A stretch of DNA of 64,000 bases from Filosporella fistucella (GCA_030077755.1 JAQJZZ010000005.1:1240001-1304000), one strand, 5' to 3'; shown: positions 44,920 to 57,815, numbered from the stretch's first letter. Numbers and translations: made by a program. The notes: generated by a model from the sequence alone, not told the origin.

Positions 44920-47900
44920 AGAGAACACTCCAACTTCAATTCTGCTGTCATAACCACAGTGGGGGGAAATAAGACAAATCCCCTTCACAAGTACTCCTAA
45001 ACTGGGCGCGTGTGTACTGCTCTCAGCATTTCATTCGCTGAAATTTTCTTTCAAAATCAATACTCACTTCCTTGAGGGATGAGCTGGCATACTTGTAAAT
45101 CCCAGGACAGAGCAATTTTTCTTCTCGTAGATAGGAATTTAATAAAATAATTTACTCTCAACATTTTGTGGGGTTTCCATGGTAGATTTTATAGAACGTG
45201 TAGGGAAGTGTAAGCAAGCCTGTATTTGAAGTTCACCAATCGTGGCTATTTCCGCCAAAGCACTGATATCATAAAATGGCATCACAAGAAGTTGCACATT
45301 CCGAGGCGGAACGCCAAAAGCGTCAGATATCGAGGAGCTCAGCCTCCGCAATCAACGAGCATCAGCTTGCGAGGAAAACGCACTGACCAGCCATAGCGCT
45401 GGCGCCAATCTTTGAGGAGAACAACGCTAAACTCACAGCCGTCTGATATACTCTGTTACTTGACACTTGGGGTTCATCTGATCGATCTAGACGAGCTCTG
45501 AAGCATTGTACTATAAAGCAAGAGGGCTTTTGCAAACTTTGCAGCAGCCCCAGCAGCATCCACCCTCAAGCTGATTTAACCAGCTTCACAATGTATACTC
45601 CGACTAAACACTAGAATTCGAATGTTTTCCTCGTGAAGAGCTGCGATATAGAGTAGGAAATTTTTGCGAAGAGACTGGAATTGCACACTGTAGAGAAAGA
45701 ATCGATACACGGATGAGAAAAAAACGATAAAGAAGTGTCGCGCAACCGCAACTTGGTTTGCATGAAACCGTAGCTCAGCGCACACAATACCCACGCTAAG
45801 AGAATTCCCGGAGAGCAAAAGTAAGCTCTCGTCCCTATCGTGACGAAGTATGAATCCAGTTATGCGAAATCGGAAAGCTGCTCGTAGCACGTGTCACCAC
45901 ACACAGTACCTCAATGAAACGCATAAATCACATTTGACACAGTGTGTTGATAACAACGGCTGCCGAAAGGAGACGAGGATGATCCATCTGTTCTCGGGTC
46001 CGAGAGCGTTATGCATTGACGTGGATTGTGCACGAGAATAGGCTTAAAGCCTGGATACTGGGAACAGCTGCATTGAGAGATCCGAGTTCTCTCACGATGT
46101 GATCTTCAGATCCGGAAAAGAAACTTCGTTCATGTTTCTTGTGACTTGGAAAGGGCGTGGGGTGGAGGAGACAGGAGAGAAAGAAGTTCATTCCAGTATG
46201 ATGAGGGGGCGGCGAGGGTGACGATGTATCGGAGGTCATTCTTGTGATTTAAAAATGTGGTCCAAGTTGCCTTGTGACCAAGTCTTCTTGATTTGACAGA
46301 TAAGTACAGGACGTAAGAACCAGGACAGCAACGGGGGAACGTACTCACAGGTTTGCCTCACTGAGCACTGAGGGAGGTCGACGAAGGTCAAGAGTTGCAG
46401 AAATGCATGTCTGCACCATCATAGAAGCGAAGCAGGAAATTAACACAGTAGAAGAAATGTAATCGACATTGGTGAAGAATTATCTGTTTCAGCTGCTGCA
46501 GGATTTCCATCTGATCTTCAAATCTTCCGGCAGGGGCGAAGTTAAAAAAGAAAAGTCCGGGGGTTGGGTGTTGGATCTCTGTCCAGAACAGGTTCAGCAT
46601 CTGAGACTGAAGAAAAGTAAAAAGTTGTGATAGACAAGGGAGAAGGATCATAGAGAAAAAGTCATATAGATATAGAGAGATGTTTGGCCCACATGAGTAG
46701 AACGGGAGATGCAAAAAGATACATTCGCATAGTGGCAGAGCTCGTTGTGCATCTATGTGCCTTTATATTTGGTTACTTTGTATTGTTACCAAGATTTGGA
46801 AGGAATTCTTTATTGCATCGTCACCACGGGAGTACCCTATTCGAAAACCCTCAGCCGCCTCAATTACTGGCATCTTTTAATCGCAACGCACAGCTTTCCG
46901 CATACCTCCAGATACCACTATTGACGTCTATTCACCAAGTACATAGGATCCGGGAGCAACACCGACCAATTTCGCATCCAGACCTCTCACTCTCGCCGTG
47001 TATTTCGTGCCCTCCGCACTTGATCCATCACTCATCGAAGCTTCGTGTCCAAAGTAAAGTCCAGCTCAGGAGTCATCGTCGACCAGGCCGATCTCGCCGC
47101 TGTCAGCTCTCGACTATCCACCTAGTACCGGAAGGTAGCTAGTAGCTAGCTAGCAAACGAAGAGTTTCGTTTGTGGGTAAATCAAAGATACGATACAGTA
47201 CGACACGGATAGTCCGTTCAACCGGGTCAGATACGATAAAACGAAGGGAAAAATCGAAACCCGAATCGAATCGAATCGGTTGATGACGACGGTGTTGTTT
47301 CTTTGTCTGCATGGAATTTCGTCGCTTACAATTTTGCATCTTGCATGCCGCATCCCGCATTATTGCAATATAGCGAATAATTATCTCACTTTCCTTTTCG
47401 GTGCTGGAGTCTGATCAGTAGAGTCGTCCGCCTCAGACCGGCTTCCCGGACATATTCCTCCAGCAGAGCACCCCGAGACCGAGACCAACACACCAAGAGG
47501 CGACGCCAAAGACCAAAAACAAAGACCATCACCTCCCTTCCTCACACGCACTACCTCGACCACCTCGACCACAACCGTTCCACTGAGCTGAGCCCACTAC
47601 ACTCCACTCCACTCCACTCCCACACTGACGCCCACTTCGAGCTTCTGTGCTTGCTGCCCACTTTCCCACTGGCGAGACTGGCTCAGCAATCTTAGCCCCC
47701 TCGGCCCCCTGTCCCAAGCCCAACTAAATGAGCAAAAGTCTCCAGCACCCAGTCTCCACTCCACATTCGACATCAAGAAACTCCTCCACCACTCTTCTCC
47801 ATTCCCATCTCATCCCCATAGAGGACTTCCTCTCTCCGACTGCGACCCTCAACCAAAGTACCGGGTCTAGTACAGTGCAGCATACAATAATCTAATACCT

Positions 47901-48079
47901 GCGAATCGCGACTCGGAATTATCGATCTGATCTCCAGTCCCAGTCCCAGTCCTCACTGGCCGAAGCCGCCTTTGTCGGTCCACCCTAGGAACGAACATCT
48001 TCCAACTTCTGGCCACCAATGTCTCTCGCCCTCGAGTGAGAAAGATAGATACTTTTGCATTCGGCATTGCATATCCCAA

Positions 48080-48093
48080 CCCCCCCCCCCCCC
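48080..48093. repeat. Run of 14 cytosines in the SEC2 leader
   Basis: A homopolymer of 14 C lies 13 bp before a short upstream ATG. Such tracts are slippage-prone, so the length may be a sequencing artefact. Confidence 0.8.
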
Positions 48094-48105
48094 AATAATT
48101 ATAAT

Positions 48106-48117
48106 ATGTCCGAGTAA
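48106..48117 (+). promoter_or_regulatory. Three-codon upstream ORF or 8-nt first coding exon of SEC2
   Basis: ATG TCC GAG TAA lies about 217 bp before the main SEC2 start. The same bases contain a perfect GTAAGT donor at 48114. Splicing it to the acceptor CTTCAG ending at 48176 would give MSDFIQVAGW in frame with the SEC2 protein. Both readings are visible; which is used is unknown. Confidence 0.4.
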
Positions 48118-48333
48118 GTAACCTGACCAATGATTCCTCGAAGCAAATATGATGCTCCGGAAGCTGACAACTTCAGCTTCATCCAAGTTGCCGGTTGGAC
48201 GCAACATACCCACCCAAATCCCCGACACTCATTACAACATCTACGATCCTTATCTTCATCAACCTCCTCTACAACAAATTCAAGGCCAACTCGGCCAGTC
48301 TCCAAATCAATTTCTACCTCAGCCCTACATACC

Positions 48334-50219
48334 ATGGCCGCCGTGACGAACGCGCCCGGAATTCCAATCCGTAGAGTGTTGAGCCCGTTCAGTGACGAGG
48401 ATGGAAATATGAGTACATTACCGGATCCTCGGAGTCGGACCATGTCTCCTGCCAACGACAGTGGGCTTTCAAGCCCAGCACAGCATCCTGACCTAAGCAA
48501 TGAAGTAGCCACCCTTAGCAACAAGCTCATTAATGCAATCAACCACCAAACAAATCTCGATGATACCCTCTCGGCCACTCGTCAAGAACTCGAAGCTGCA
48601 AAAGAAAAGATCAGGAATTTAGAGGAGGAGAATCAAGAACATAAAAGCCTGGTTTCTCGTGGAATTCTCATCCGGAAATCGACAGCTGATGTGGAGAGGG
48701 CAAAATTATTGGCAATACTGACGGAGGAAAAAAGGAAAAGGGCAGAGGTGGAAAAGGAAAATAAGAAAATGATGTTGGAGCTTGAGAATCTCTCGATCGA
48801 GTTATTTGAGGAGGCGAATAAGGTGAACTCTCATGTTGAGATGTAGCGCTTCTATGCTAATAAAGGCAGATGGTTATAACAGCCAGAGAGGAAGCCCAAA
48901 AAGAGCACGACATCGTGCAACGGAGGAACGATCAATTGAAAGCTCAACTCGCGGACACCGAAAGCCTACTAAGATCGCACCAGGAGCAATTGGCGGAATT
49001 GAAGCAAGTGATGGAGCAACTAACTGAGGAGCGAGACGATCTTACCAATCCGACTGCACCATCGACTCCCGGTCTCAGTAAATTCGACAGCAAGGATGAA
49101 AGCGACTCGGAAGCACCTAACTCGGCCTCTATACATGAACCTATTTCACCATCCTATCCGACCAGTTTCACTCACCTGCTTCAACCTGTTCTCCGGACCG
49201 ATTTGTCTTCCTTCGAGGACTTCACATCCCTCCTTCGAATGTCCAAAAACGTACCAATTAACAGTAGAGCATCCAGCGGGTCTTATGGCAACATTGGGCT
49301 TGGTCTTGGTCTTGGTGCCTACACATCTCAGCAAGCCCCTACCAACGGATCTACGTCTTCTCTATCGACCTCTGGTACGCTCGGATCGTCGCCTGCAACT
49401 CCAACTACACCTGCCTCGACTATCAGCACGGGTTCGACTAATGGGCCCAATTCTCTCACGCCTCTCAAAGACACAAAGTTCTATAAAAGAGTCGCAGCTG
49501 AGGATATTGAACCCACTCTGAGGCTAGATACAGCACCAGGTCTTTCCTGGCTTGCTCGTCGAGCTGTCCTGAACGCGGTGTGTGATGGAAACCTGGTCGT
49601 GGAGCCAGTACCAGCTTCCAACAAGCACTACTCGTTTTCATGCTCGTTATGTGGGGAAGCTCGCAAAGATCCTGCTCACGTACGGAGCCATAGGTTTCGA
49701 GTCAGCGAGAACGACAATGCACAAAGGTATCCTTTGTGTAAATACTGTCTTGGACGAGTAAGGTCGACATGTGATTTCTTGGGCTTCTTGCGTATCCTGA
49801 AAGATGGCCATTGGAGGTCGGATGATGTGGAGTCTGAAAGATCAGCTTGGGAAGAGAGTGTGAGATTGAGGGAGCAAATGTTTTGGTGCCGCATGGGAGG
49901 CGGAGTTGTTCCCGCTCATCATGTCCAAGGAGACCTTGCCCGAAGTCCTCGCGCCAGCGAGGAGAGAAAAGAGCAGGAACGGAAGCTCAGTGAAGAACTG
50001 GAGCGGACTGGGGAAATCCAGCCCAAAGATATCACCCCGATACCCGAGGCAACCACCAGTGAGATGAAATCTGAGGACGCTTCGAAAGCTTCAGACAGGA
50101 ACAATTCTACACGGGATTCTATCCAGTCGAATTCTTCGTTGAAGGTCACTTCTCCTGGCGAAGAAGAAAAAGAGGGTGTTAAGAGACTTTCAATTACCAT
50201 TCCAGGATCGTTCGATTGA
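48334..50219 (+). CDS. SEC2: Rab guanine-nucleotide exchange factor, Sec2/Rabin8 type
   Basis: Exons 48334-48822 and 48870-50219 (47-bp intron) give 613 codons (612 residues). The ATG at 48334 has an ACCATGGCC context and gives MAAVTNAPGIPIRRVLSPF; in-frame codons extend upstream to 48130. The Sec2p coiled-coil GEF domain is at about 60-235 (EVATLSNKLINAINHQTNLDDTL, LELENLSIELFEEANK joined to MVITAREEAQ). A Ser/Thr/Gly-rich linker and a conserved Cys-containing block follow (SCSLCGEARKD, YPLCKYCLGRVRSTCDFLGFLRI, WCRMGGGVVPAHH), then an acidic tail. Sec2 activates the Rab Sec4 on secretory vesicles for polarised exocytosis. Splicing exactly before ATG GTT restores the family sequence NKMV. Confidence 0.9.
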
Positions 50220-51069
50220 GCGGAGCATTCGAAGTCTCCCATGCGTTTTTTGTAATTGTATCATAGCGAAGAGGGAACGGGTTTCAGCAAAAGCAGAAGG
50301 GAGTTTTGGGTGTGTTATTACATGACCGGCGTGTCTAGGCCATAATGATACGAATCAGGCGTTTGGGTGGCTTGCTTGCATACCTTAACTGAACATAATT
50401 ATTCGGCGATGAGACAATGCCGATACTCCTTCAGGGACATAGATTAGAGCGGAATGAGGGATGCAATAACGGGAACAGCTTGATGTCTATAACAAGCCCC
50501 AAGCGAATTGGATTATGAGGTCCGTAGAATATAGTTCTCATGATCGAGATTCTAATGTCAAACTTTATTACTTTGTGAAGAAAACAATTTCACCAATAAT
50601 TGCCTGGAGTGAGAGAAAAGCTCATTTGAAACGTAAGCACGACTACTGTATCTGTGGTATTTACAATACATATTAAAATGGTATTGTCTCTTCGTTTGCC
50701 ATCCTGGGGTGGGAAGCCTTCCTCTATTGAAAGGCTCATGTCGTATAGTCATATCACGCCGTGTAGAAGACATAGTAAATTTGGCTTCACGAATTGAAGG
50801 GTGAGTATATGAGGTTTTACAGAATACACCCATTTCGAAAGTTAAACTAGAATTCCTGCGATCCTCTGTGACAGTGCATGCCATCCCCTTTCAAATGTCA
50901 GAAAGAAGATATTGTTCCCTCAGGAAGTTAGCACGAGGCAGCTCCTCCATTGGCTTGCCGACAAGGCTGGCCAAAAATTTAGCGCGGTTTTGGGGAAAGA
51001 TCAGTTCGCAACGCCTCTTCGAGGACAATTGCGACTTGACCACCGTGATTAATCAATACCATATCCAAT
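50220..51069. other. Intergenic: SEC2 3' flank and SF3A1 promoter
   Basis: A spacer of 850 bp between same-strand genes. The minus-strand open frame at 50558-50884 shows no motif. No repeats are seen. Confidence 0.5.
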
Positions 51070-52789
51070 ATGGCCCCTTCAGCTACAAATGGCGATGCCA
51101 TGGCTGTTCTCGAGGAGATAAAGGCCCCCCCTGGTGTTGTTCTACCTCCAAGGGAAATCAAAGGTAATCCCCATTCTTGGGTCGCAAACCTCACGCTAAT
51201 ATTCATAGCAATTCTCGAAAAGACAGCAGGCTATGTGGCGAGAAATGGAGCGGTTTTCGAAGGTAAGATTGCTCCGAGAGTATTGGAGACTGGATGTTCT
51301 AACTTGCTGCAGATCGTATCAGAGATAAAGAAAAGCACAACCCTAAATTCTCCTTCCTCAGTCCAAACGATGCCTATAACGCGTATTATCTATGGCGACT
51401 CAGCGAGATCAGACAAGGGCGAGGAACGGCTGTCGCAGCTGGAAGAGCTGGGGAAGCAGAGGCAGAGGCAGAGAAACCGAAAGGTCCGCCAGAGCCACCA
51501 GAATTTCATTTCTCTGCGCGCATGCCAAATATCAGTGCTCAAGATTTGGAGGTTGTACGATTGACTGCATTATTTGTAGCCAAGAATGGACGGCCGTTCA
51601 TGACAACATTATCACAGAGAGAGACGGGGAATTACCAATTCGATTTCTTACGACCAAACCATACCCTACACAGTTTCTTCCAGAGGTTGATCGACCAATA
51701 TACTTCGTTGCTGAGAGCCGGTGGGATGGATGGAGAGGGTGGCAAGCTGCAGCAGGAGAGAATCAGAGAATTACAAGCCAATGTCGATGACAAGTTCCAT
51801 GTTTTGGGCCGGGCGAAACAACGTGCCGAGTGGTTCAAATTTCAGGATGAGCAAAAGCAGAAGAAGGAGGAGGAGGCGGAGAAAGAGAAGCTATCATATC
51901 AGCAAATTGATTGGCATGATTTTGTTGTTGTTGAGACTGTCATTTTCACAGAAGCCGACGACCATGCCAATCTACCAGGACCAACATCCCTTTCCGAGCT
52001 CCAGTTCGCTTCTTTGGATCAGAAGGCCATGATGTCGGTTAGTTCACATAACATGCGGATTGAGGAAGCAATGCCTGAGGATACCGACTATTACAACAAT
52101 GGTTATAATCAGCAGCAAGCGTATCAAATGGCACCTCCTCCAGTTCCAGCACCTCAGCCATCGTATCAGCCACAGTATCAAGATACTCGTATGAGAAACA
52201 CAGACGAGGAAGATGAGGAAGAGCAACGTATTCGAGAGAGGACTGAGGCCAGACTGCGTGCTCAACAAGCACAAGCGGAAGCTAAAGGTGTTGCTGCTCC
52301 TATGAAGATCAAAGAGAATTATGTGCCGAGAGCAGCTGCAAGAGCAGCCAACAAGCAGAATATGGTGCTATGTCCAAACTGTAGGACGCAGATGCCTGCT
52401 GATGAGCTTGCGGAGCATATGCGAAGTAAGTTCTCTCTTTTTGGGGGGTTGGTTGTATCTGCTAACGATTTCTAGTTGAGCTTCTTGATCCGAGATGGAA
52501 GGAGCAGAAGGCAAAAGCGGATAGTCGCTCTGCCACAACTAATTTGTCTACTCAGGATGTTGCTAACAATCTGAAGAGGTTGACGAGTCAGAGAAGTGAT
52601 TTCTTTGATGGTGTTACCGGGCAGCCTATTATTTCGGAAGAGGAAGCTGCTAGACGGAAGAGGGCAGCGACCAGTTATGATGGAGTGCCACTAGATAAGG
52701 GTGATCGACGTTTAGACATGATGCAGAATGTCAACGTGGAGGAGCAGATCAGAGCTATTCATCAAAAATTTGGCAATGACAAAAAGTAG
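51070..52789 (+). CDS. Splicing factor 3A subunit 1 (Prp21)
   Basis: Exons 51070-51163, 51209-51262, 51313-52425 and 52476-52789 total 525 codons (524 residues). SURP module 1 is at about 32-85 (AILEKTAGYVARNGAVFEDR, FSFLSPNDAYNAYYLWRL), built across exons 1-3. SURP module 2 is at about 128-185 (LTALFVAKNGRPFMTTLSQRE, FDFLRPNHTLHSFFQRLIDQY). The PRP21-like region follows (IDWHDFVVVETVIF). The C-terminal part has IKENYVPRA, a C-x2-C pair (LCPNCRTQMPADELAEHMR) and the family end IELLDPRWKEQK to NVNVEEQIRAIHQKF. SF3A1 is part of the U2 snRNP SF3a complex, needed for branch-site recognition. As in other fungi it lacks the C-terminal ubiquitin-like domain of the human protein. Confidence 0.95.
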
Positions 52790-55582
52790 CATAGTCTGGT
52801 TTGGGACGGCGTTCTGGGGATGTAGTATTAGGCATTGCTGCGGACGTTAGGGCAGCTCTTGGGACCCAATGTGTACTTTTGAAATTTGATTATGATCGGT
52901 GGACGATTACTGTGTTATAATTGAAGAAGCAAGTCGAAAGCTTTGCGGCCTACGTTTGGAATACACTGAATTTTGTCAAGCCTTTTTTATCCACAACTTC
53001 ATAATGTAATTTGATCCTTCAAAGGAAATTGATGTACCGAAAATGAGTCTTCGGAGCCTAAGGATTCTCTGGCTGTATTTTCACTTTTCCATCTTTGTGG
53101 TGATATTCGACGGCAAATTCGAGGAGAAAGTGAGCATCGTATTCCTGTGACTGTAAATTATCAATAGCACCATTCAGATAGACTAATTATTCATGATCCT
53201 CTTGATATTGTCTATTTTGGAACGCCAAGTTTCAATAAACATATAGCATCGATCAAACGAGTAAGTGGCATTAGAATTCATTCTTGTACCAAGAGCGAGA
53301 ATGTGATACTTGAGAATAATGACTATTCCTTATCTCTAACAAGACTCTAATTTGTCTAATGTATGAAAAATAAAGGGTAGCGCATAAACAGCTCCTGGAC
53401 CAAAAGAGTCATAATATCTTGCCCAATTATGCTACCGTCGTATATGTACAAACACATCAACTCATATCCCATTAGCACATGAAATAGTTCAACAAACCGC
53501 AGCTCTGCACAAGACACCACAGCCTACCCCAACCATATGAATGAAAAAGGCTGTACATGGGCATTTCCCAAGGCAGATTACAAGTTTCAGAAGCAAAATC
53601 CCAAGCTGAAAAATGATGGTAGTGTCTGGGAAGGCTGAAGGAAACCGATGTGGCGCAGTCCTGGATTGTGACTTTGTGTTTTGTTGCCTCAAGTTGCCTT
53701 AAAATGAGGGTGACGCATCTCTTATTGCAAGGCAATATTGAGACGCTCTCATTTAGGTCTTCTTCTGTGACCGGGTAGAGGGTAGATGAAGGGAGTAGGA
53801 TTGTTAGGGCTTTGAGAAGTATTGGGGCTGTGCTGAGTGCAATTAGGTGTTGTGGATTTTGGTGAGGAGAGCAGATTTGGAAAGTGATAGCGTGCTCTTT
53901 GCATTGTTTCACTCCTAAAACCAAACTGGAATGCATTGCTTTTGCGTACCTCGGTATCTTAGTGAACGACGAGATCTTTGTTGCCTGACTGAATTGACTT
54001 AATTGCTAAGACCGTTTAATATTTATGGCAAAGTAACATGACAGGTGATAGATGGTTAATTGATGTAGCCGAAAAAGCTCCAATAATCAACTAAAAGCTA
54101 GAGACTCTGCTAAGTCTCAATTCCACCCGAAAGTTTGGTTTGCCCCATTTTACATTCTTCAGCCACATCAGGCAAACTTCTGGAACCGTGGCTGTTGTCA
54201 TCTCTTTGTGGTATGTTCAGAGAGCCGAAGGTAGATATTGTGGCACTCGCCTCCAGGAGCAGCTGTGAGACATCGCCTCCGACCCGAATATTCTTCACTG
54301 CAAGACATCTCCCGATAATCCTTCCACTTTGCAACCACGAGAGCTTTTGGTGGAAACCAAGATCAGGTGACTGAACCCATGATGGCCTGGAGCCGTTGGG
54401 CACTGGGAATTGTGAATGAGCTAGATGGAAATGCTTTCCAACGTGGTGGAGTGTAGCAGTTGTTTGTTCGCAAGTCTGTTCTCCGCACACGCACCGGGAA
54501 CTCGGTGAGCAACCTCTACTGAGTAGACTCTTCAATTGGGCATCAATTGCAGTGGCTCGGGCAACTCACCGAGCCCCAAAGGGCGGGATAGTAAGCTCAA
54601 TTAATAGCAAAAACGAATGTGCATTGTGAGTGGGAACTAAGTCTTGTGGGAAGTATATTGTTCAGTGCATTAGATAGAATGTTTTGCTATCGTACAATGT
54701 CTCCGTCGCCGTACCAGATCTAAAATACTCAAAAAATTGGATCCAATGCTATAAATCTACAATGTTATACAATGCAAAGACAGGAACAAGGTGAAAGGAA
54801 ATCCCGCCTGGAAAATGGTCTCGGAAACATGAAACCAAGTGATAAGAATATAGAGCATAAAAAATTGAGTCGACTCGCGTCAAACATCTGAAGGAAATAT
54901 CTATCAATGCAATAGTACCCGCTTGCAAAAATATCCGCCCAAAGAAAGTTGCAACATGGACCATATCCAGGTTCCCAGAACAAGCATCATCCTACATCCT
55001 TCCAAATATCAAAAATCCAACTACGCAAAAGGGGGTTTGATAGCGATTGGGCTTCGTGGGTGAAAGCCAATGGGGGACGGGTAAAGTGTGATTGATTGCT
55101 GGCAAAATCGCATTGTGCTCTCGTACATGATCTCGAGCGCGATGATGCTAGCAAAAGGGCGTTTTGTTGGTGGGGGCGAGACAAATGGCCGAGTAACGAA
55201 CGCGACGCATAGAGCGATGTCGAGACCAAGGGCCGCCGAATACCGATGAGATGATATGTAATGTAATGCCAAATGGCTACAATTATCAACACATAATTTT
55301 TTTGCGAGTTCTGGGAGAATCTAGGAAAGGATACTATTAGCCGCTGAACAAAACATCTAGCAAGAACAAAAATGTGAAGGACGGATCATGTGATTGGAGT
55401 GTCAGGTGGAGATTAGGCAAGGCTCCCTTGGGCGATTGCGATAAGGGGAAGCCAATTCCTTTTTAAAAGAGTGAGGCTGCCTGCGGCTTCTAGGCAGAGC
55501 TGAGGGAACAGGGCATTGCAAGACATGAATGACTCAACATACCAAGCAGTTTCTAAAGAGAGATCAGGCAGTGACTGGACGT
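52790..55582. other. 2.8-kb spacer without a supported gene
   Basis: Two minus-strand open frames of moderate length occur: 53936-53472 (154 codons, ATG start, no motif) and 54535-54110 (141 codons, no ATG). The latter contains a Cys/His cluster, CVCGEQTCEQTTATLHHVGKH, that loosely resembles a zinc finger. No splice pair joins them convincingly. Otherwise AT-rich sequence without repeats. Confidence 0.4.
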
Positions 55583-55908
55583 TCAGCTGCCGAAATCTGT
55601 GAGAAGAATCAGTACTTTTGTTGGAGTTGTGATGATCGCAATGGGAGAGCACATACCCGTATCTTTCGTTGCCGGATCTTCATTTCCACGTCGACAAGCT
55701 CTTGACCCATAGTCTATCGTCGACAATCAGTAAATGCAAATTGTATATTGTATTAAAGATAATTGTTGAGGGCCAAACGAGAACACACTAATTGGAAGGG
55801 AGTTGAAAAAAAAAGGACCAGCTTACCAGAGTCAATGATCTTAACAGGCTTCCCAGAGCCTTTTGGTGGTTTTGAGGCCAAGAGCGGGCGAGTTAGAGAG
55901 GCACTCAT
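55583..55908 (-). CDS. Possible small three-exon gene, unknown product
   Basis: Exons 55908-55827, 55713-55657 and 55596-55583 join through GTAAGC, GTATGT donors and ATAG, ACAG acceptors to 51 codons (50 residues), starting MSASLTRPLLASKPPKGSGK and ending KDTDFGS. The product is basic, polar, without signal peptide or membrane span. I recognise no family. The splice sites are good, but a protein this short could arise by chance on a spliced non-coding transcript; downstream of the second intron another frame stays open longer. Confidence 0.3.
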
Positions 55909-56224
55909 GATTGTTGAAGGCTGAATCGGAAATAAGATGATTTCAAGAGAGTATGTTATGGACGTTAAAGTGTCTGAAGTCAATGTGTATCTTTTGTGAT
56001 CAAGAGATAAATTATGAAGAATGGAAAGGAGGAATTGAGAAGAGATGAGAGGTTCCTTAAGTATACAGAGGTAAAGAGGGCAGGACAATACTGCAACATC
56101 CACAATTGCCTACATGCCCAACTACGTCTGCTCATTCACAAGCCGGGCAAGCCTAAATTGTAAGGGGGTAGTGGAAGGGGGCTATGAAGGCTATGACTGC
56201 AAATGACTCTGACTGACATTGTTG

Positions 56225-56260
56225 TTTACCTTACCTTACCTTACCTTACCTTAACCTTAC
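56225..56260. repeat. TTACC pentanucleotide repeat
   Basis: About six copies of TTACC, with one TTAACC interruption, are followed by related TTACCTACC words. Confidence 0.8.
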
Positions 56261-57210
56261 ATCGTTACCTACCTGTCACCAGCGTCGGTCCTTGTTTTTT
56301 TTTGGTGGTGAGCATTTTAAGCCTGGAGAGATGCCTAGGAAGGTGGGTGTGCTGAGCGCTGAGGCCTGTAGTCTGTGGCTCGTACAAGTTGGCGCCTGAC
56401 TGGGAGCCACTGAAAGCGCAGGCAGGCGGTTCCTGGGTATTGGATGTACGGAGACTGCAGTTGTTCAATACGGAGTAGCAGAGCCCCGATCTTCTTCCTT
56501 GCCCCTTCATGTTTGCATTTCCCCTTGCCCTTCCCCTTCAATGTGATCAATGTGGAGTACTGGACGGACTTGTAGGGAAGGGGAAGGGTATGGTAAACGG
56601 GAGACGACGGCTGTCAATCCCTGGCACAGCAGCCCTGCTTCTTGCCCTGAACGGTCCCTGCGTTTCAAGCTGGGCGAGACAGAAATGTGAGTAATAGATG
56701 TGGTTGCAGTGGTGATGTGATGGCTATGGCTATTGGAAGATGTTCGGGAAATAATATGTCATTTCATGTCAATGGTGTAATAGAGGGCAGAAGAGGGAAG
56801 AGTAAAGCGGAGACAGCAAAATACAAAACAATTGAACAATTGACTACCTGGTCCTAGTGGAATTGAGTGTTGTGCTGTACTTTTTGAATTGAGTTGGAGA
56901 TTAGTAGGTGTAGTTGAGCAGTAAGTAACCAGCGAGCAGCGGAAGACAAGAGAATCAATCGTCTTCATGCGGTGACGGCTACTCGGCCTGGTGCCTGGAT
57001 ATTTACTAGAGGAGTTGCAATAATTTCGCAAAGAGAGAGAAAGAGCCAAATGAAGCAAGCATAGAGGACTGACTGATGATGGAGGTATGATGTAACTCGT
57101 AAGGAATGTGAGAGGAACGGTGGATGTGTGTCGGCGAAAGGTACCTCATCTTACCTTGTCTTGGCTACCTTACTTTACAATGACATGACGATGCACACGC
57201 AAACAAATAC

Positions 57211-57416
57211 ATACACACATACACACATACACACATACACACATACACACATACACACATACACACATACACACATACACACATACACACATACACACAT
57301 ACACACATACACACATACACACATACACACATACACACATACACACATACACACATACACACATACACACATACACACATACACACATACACACATACAC
57401 ACATACACACATACAC
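57211..57416. repeat. 8-bp microsatellite (ATACACAC)n, about 26 copies
   Basis: About 206 bp of uninterrupted ATACACAC units. Because eight bases shift the frame each time, all frames are open and give His/Thr/Tyr/Ile or Val/Cys/Tyr/Met repeats; these are not genes. It is probably highly variable between strains. Confidence 0.95.
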
Positions 57417-57552
57417 CTACACCTGCATCTGCACCTACACTTACACACTCTCGACACCGAGTGGGTGACTGTCACCGAACAAGAACCACCAGCCTAAGCT
57501 GGTGAACGATGAACCTAACGATGACGGGAACAATGAACACTGCCTCAAATAT

Positions 57553-57576
57553 CAGTGCAGTGCAGTGCAGTGCAGT
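57553..57576. repeat. CAGTG pentanucleotide repeat
   Basis: Nearly five copies of CAGTG in tandem. Confidence 0.8.
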
Positions 57577-57772
57577 TTCTAGCGTCAATCCAGAAGCCTT
57601 CCCGATGCGGTCACAGTGGATTCGGGTGCAGGTGGATGGTAAATGCAGATACAGATGTAAAGGCAAATGGTGCACTAACAAATAGGGCTGCAGCTGTCCC
57701 TCATGTCCCTAGGTCAAGGTATACATTACAAGCTACTCGTTACTCGTCACTCATTACTCGTTAGGTTCTATT

Positions 57773-57815
57773 CATAACCATAACCATAACCATAACCACA
57801 ACCACAACCATAACC
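57773..57815. repeat. ATAACC/ACAACC hexanucleotide repeat
   Basis: Seven hexamer units, mostly ATAACC with two ACAACC variants. The unit is not the fungal telomere repeat TTAGGG. Confidence 0.8.

Larger units (their letters stand above)
44920..48333. other. 3.4-kb spacer: no supported gene, plus long Sec2 leader
   Basis: From 44920 to about 47380 I see only short unrelated open frames, the longest at 46684-47142 on the plus strand with no motif. From about 47400 to 48330 the plus strand is strongly C/T-rich, with a 14-C run at 48080-48093 and ACTCC repeats near 47600-47620. This is typical of the promoter and long 5' UTR of a fungal growth-control gene, here SEC2. Confidence 0.5.

Noticed and set aside
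46684..47142. 152-codon plus-strand open frame
   Set aside because: No family resemblance, irregular composition and no splice signals; more likely part of the gene-free spacer.
53472..54535. Two minus-strand open frames, one with a Cys/His cluster
   Set aside because: The second lacks an ATG, no convincing intron joins them, and the Cys/His spacing does not fit a standard zinc finger. Worth a search but not enough for a gene call.
57128..57505. Open frames coding for Thr-His-Tyr or Val-Cys-Met repeats
   Set aside because: They arise from the octanucleotide microsatellite, occur in all frames and have no gene structure.
57773..57815. Telomere-like repeat from the ATAACC units
   Set aside because: The unit differs from TTAGGG/CCCTAA and the array is short, variable and internal.
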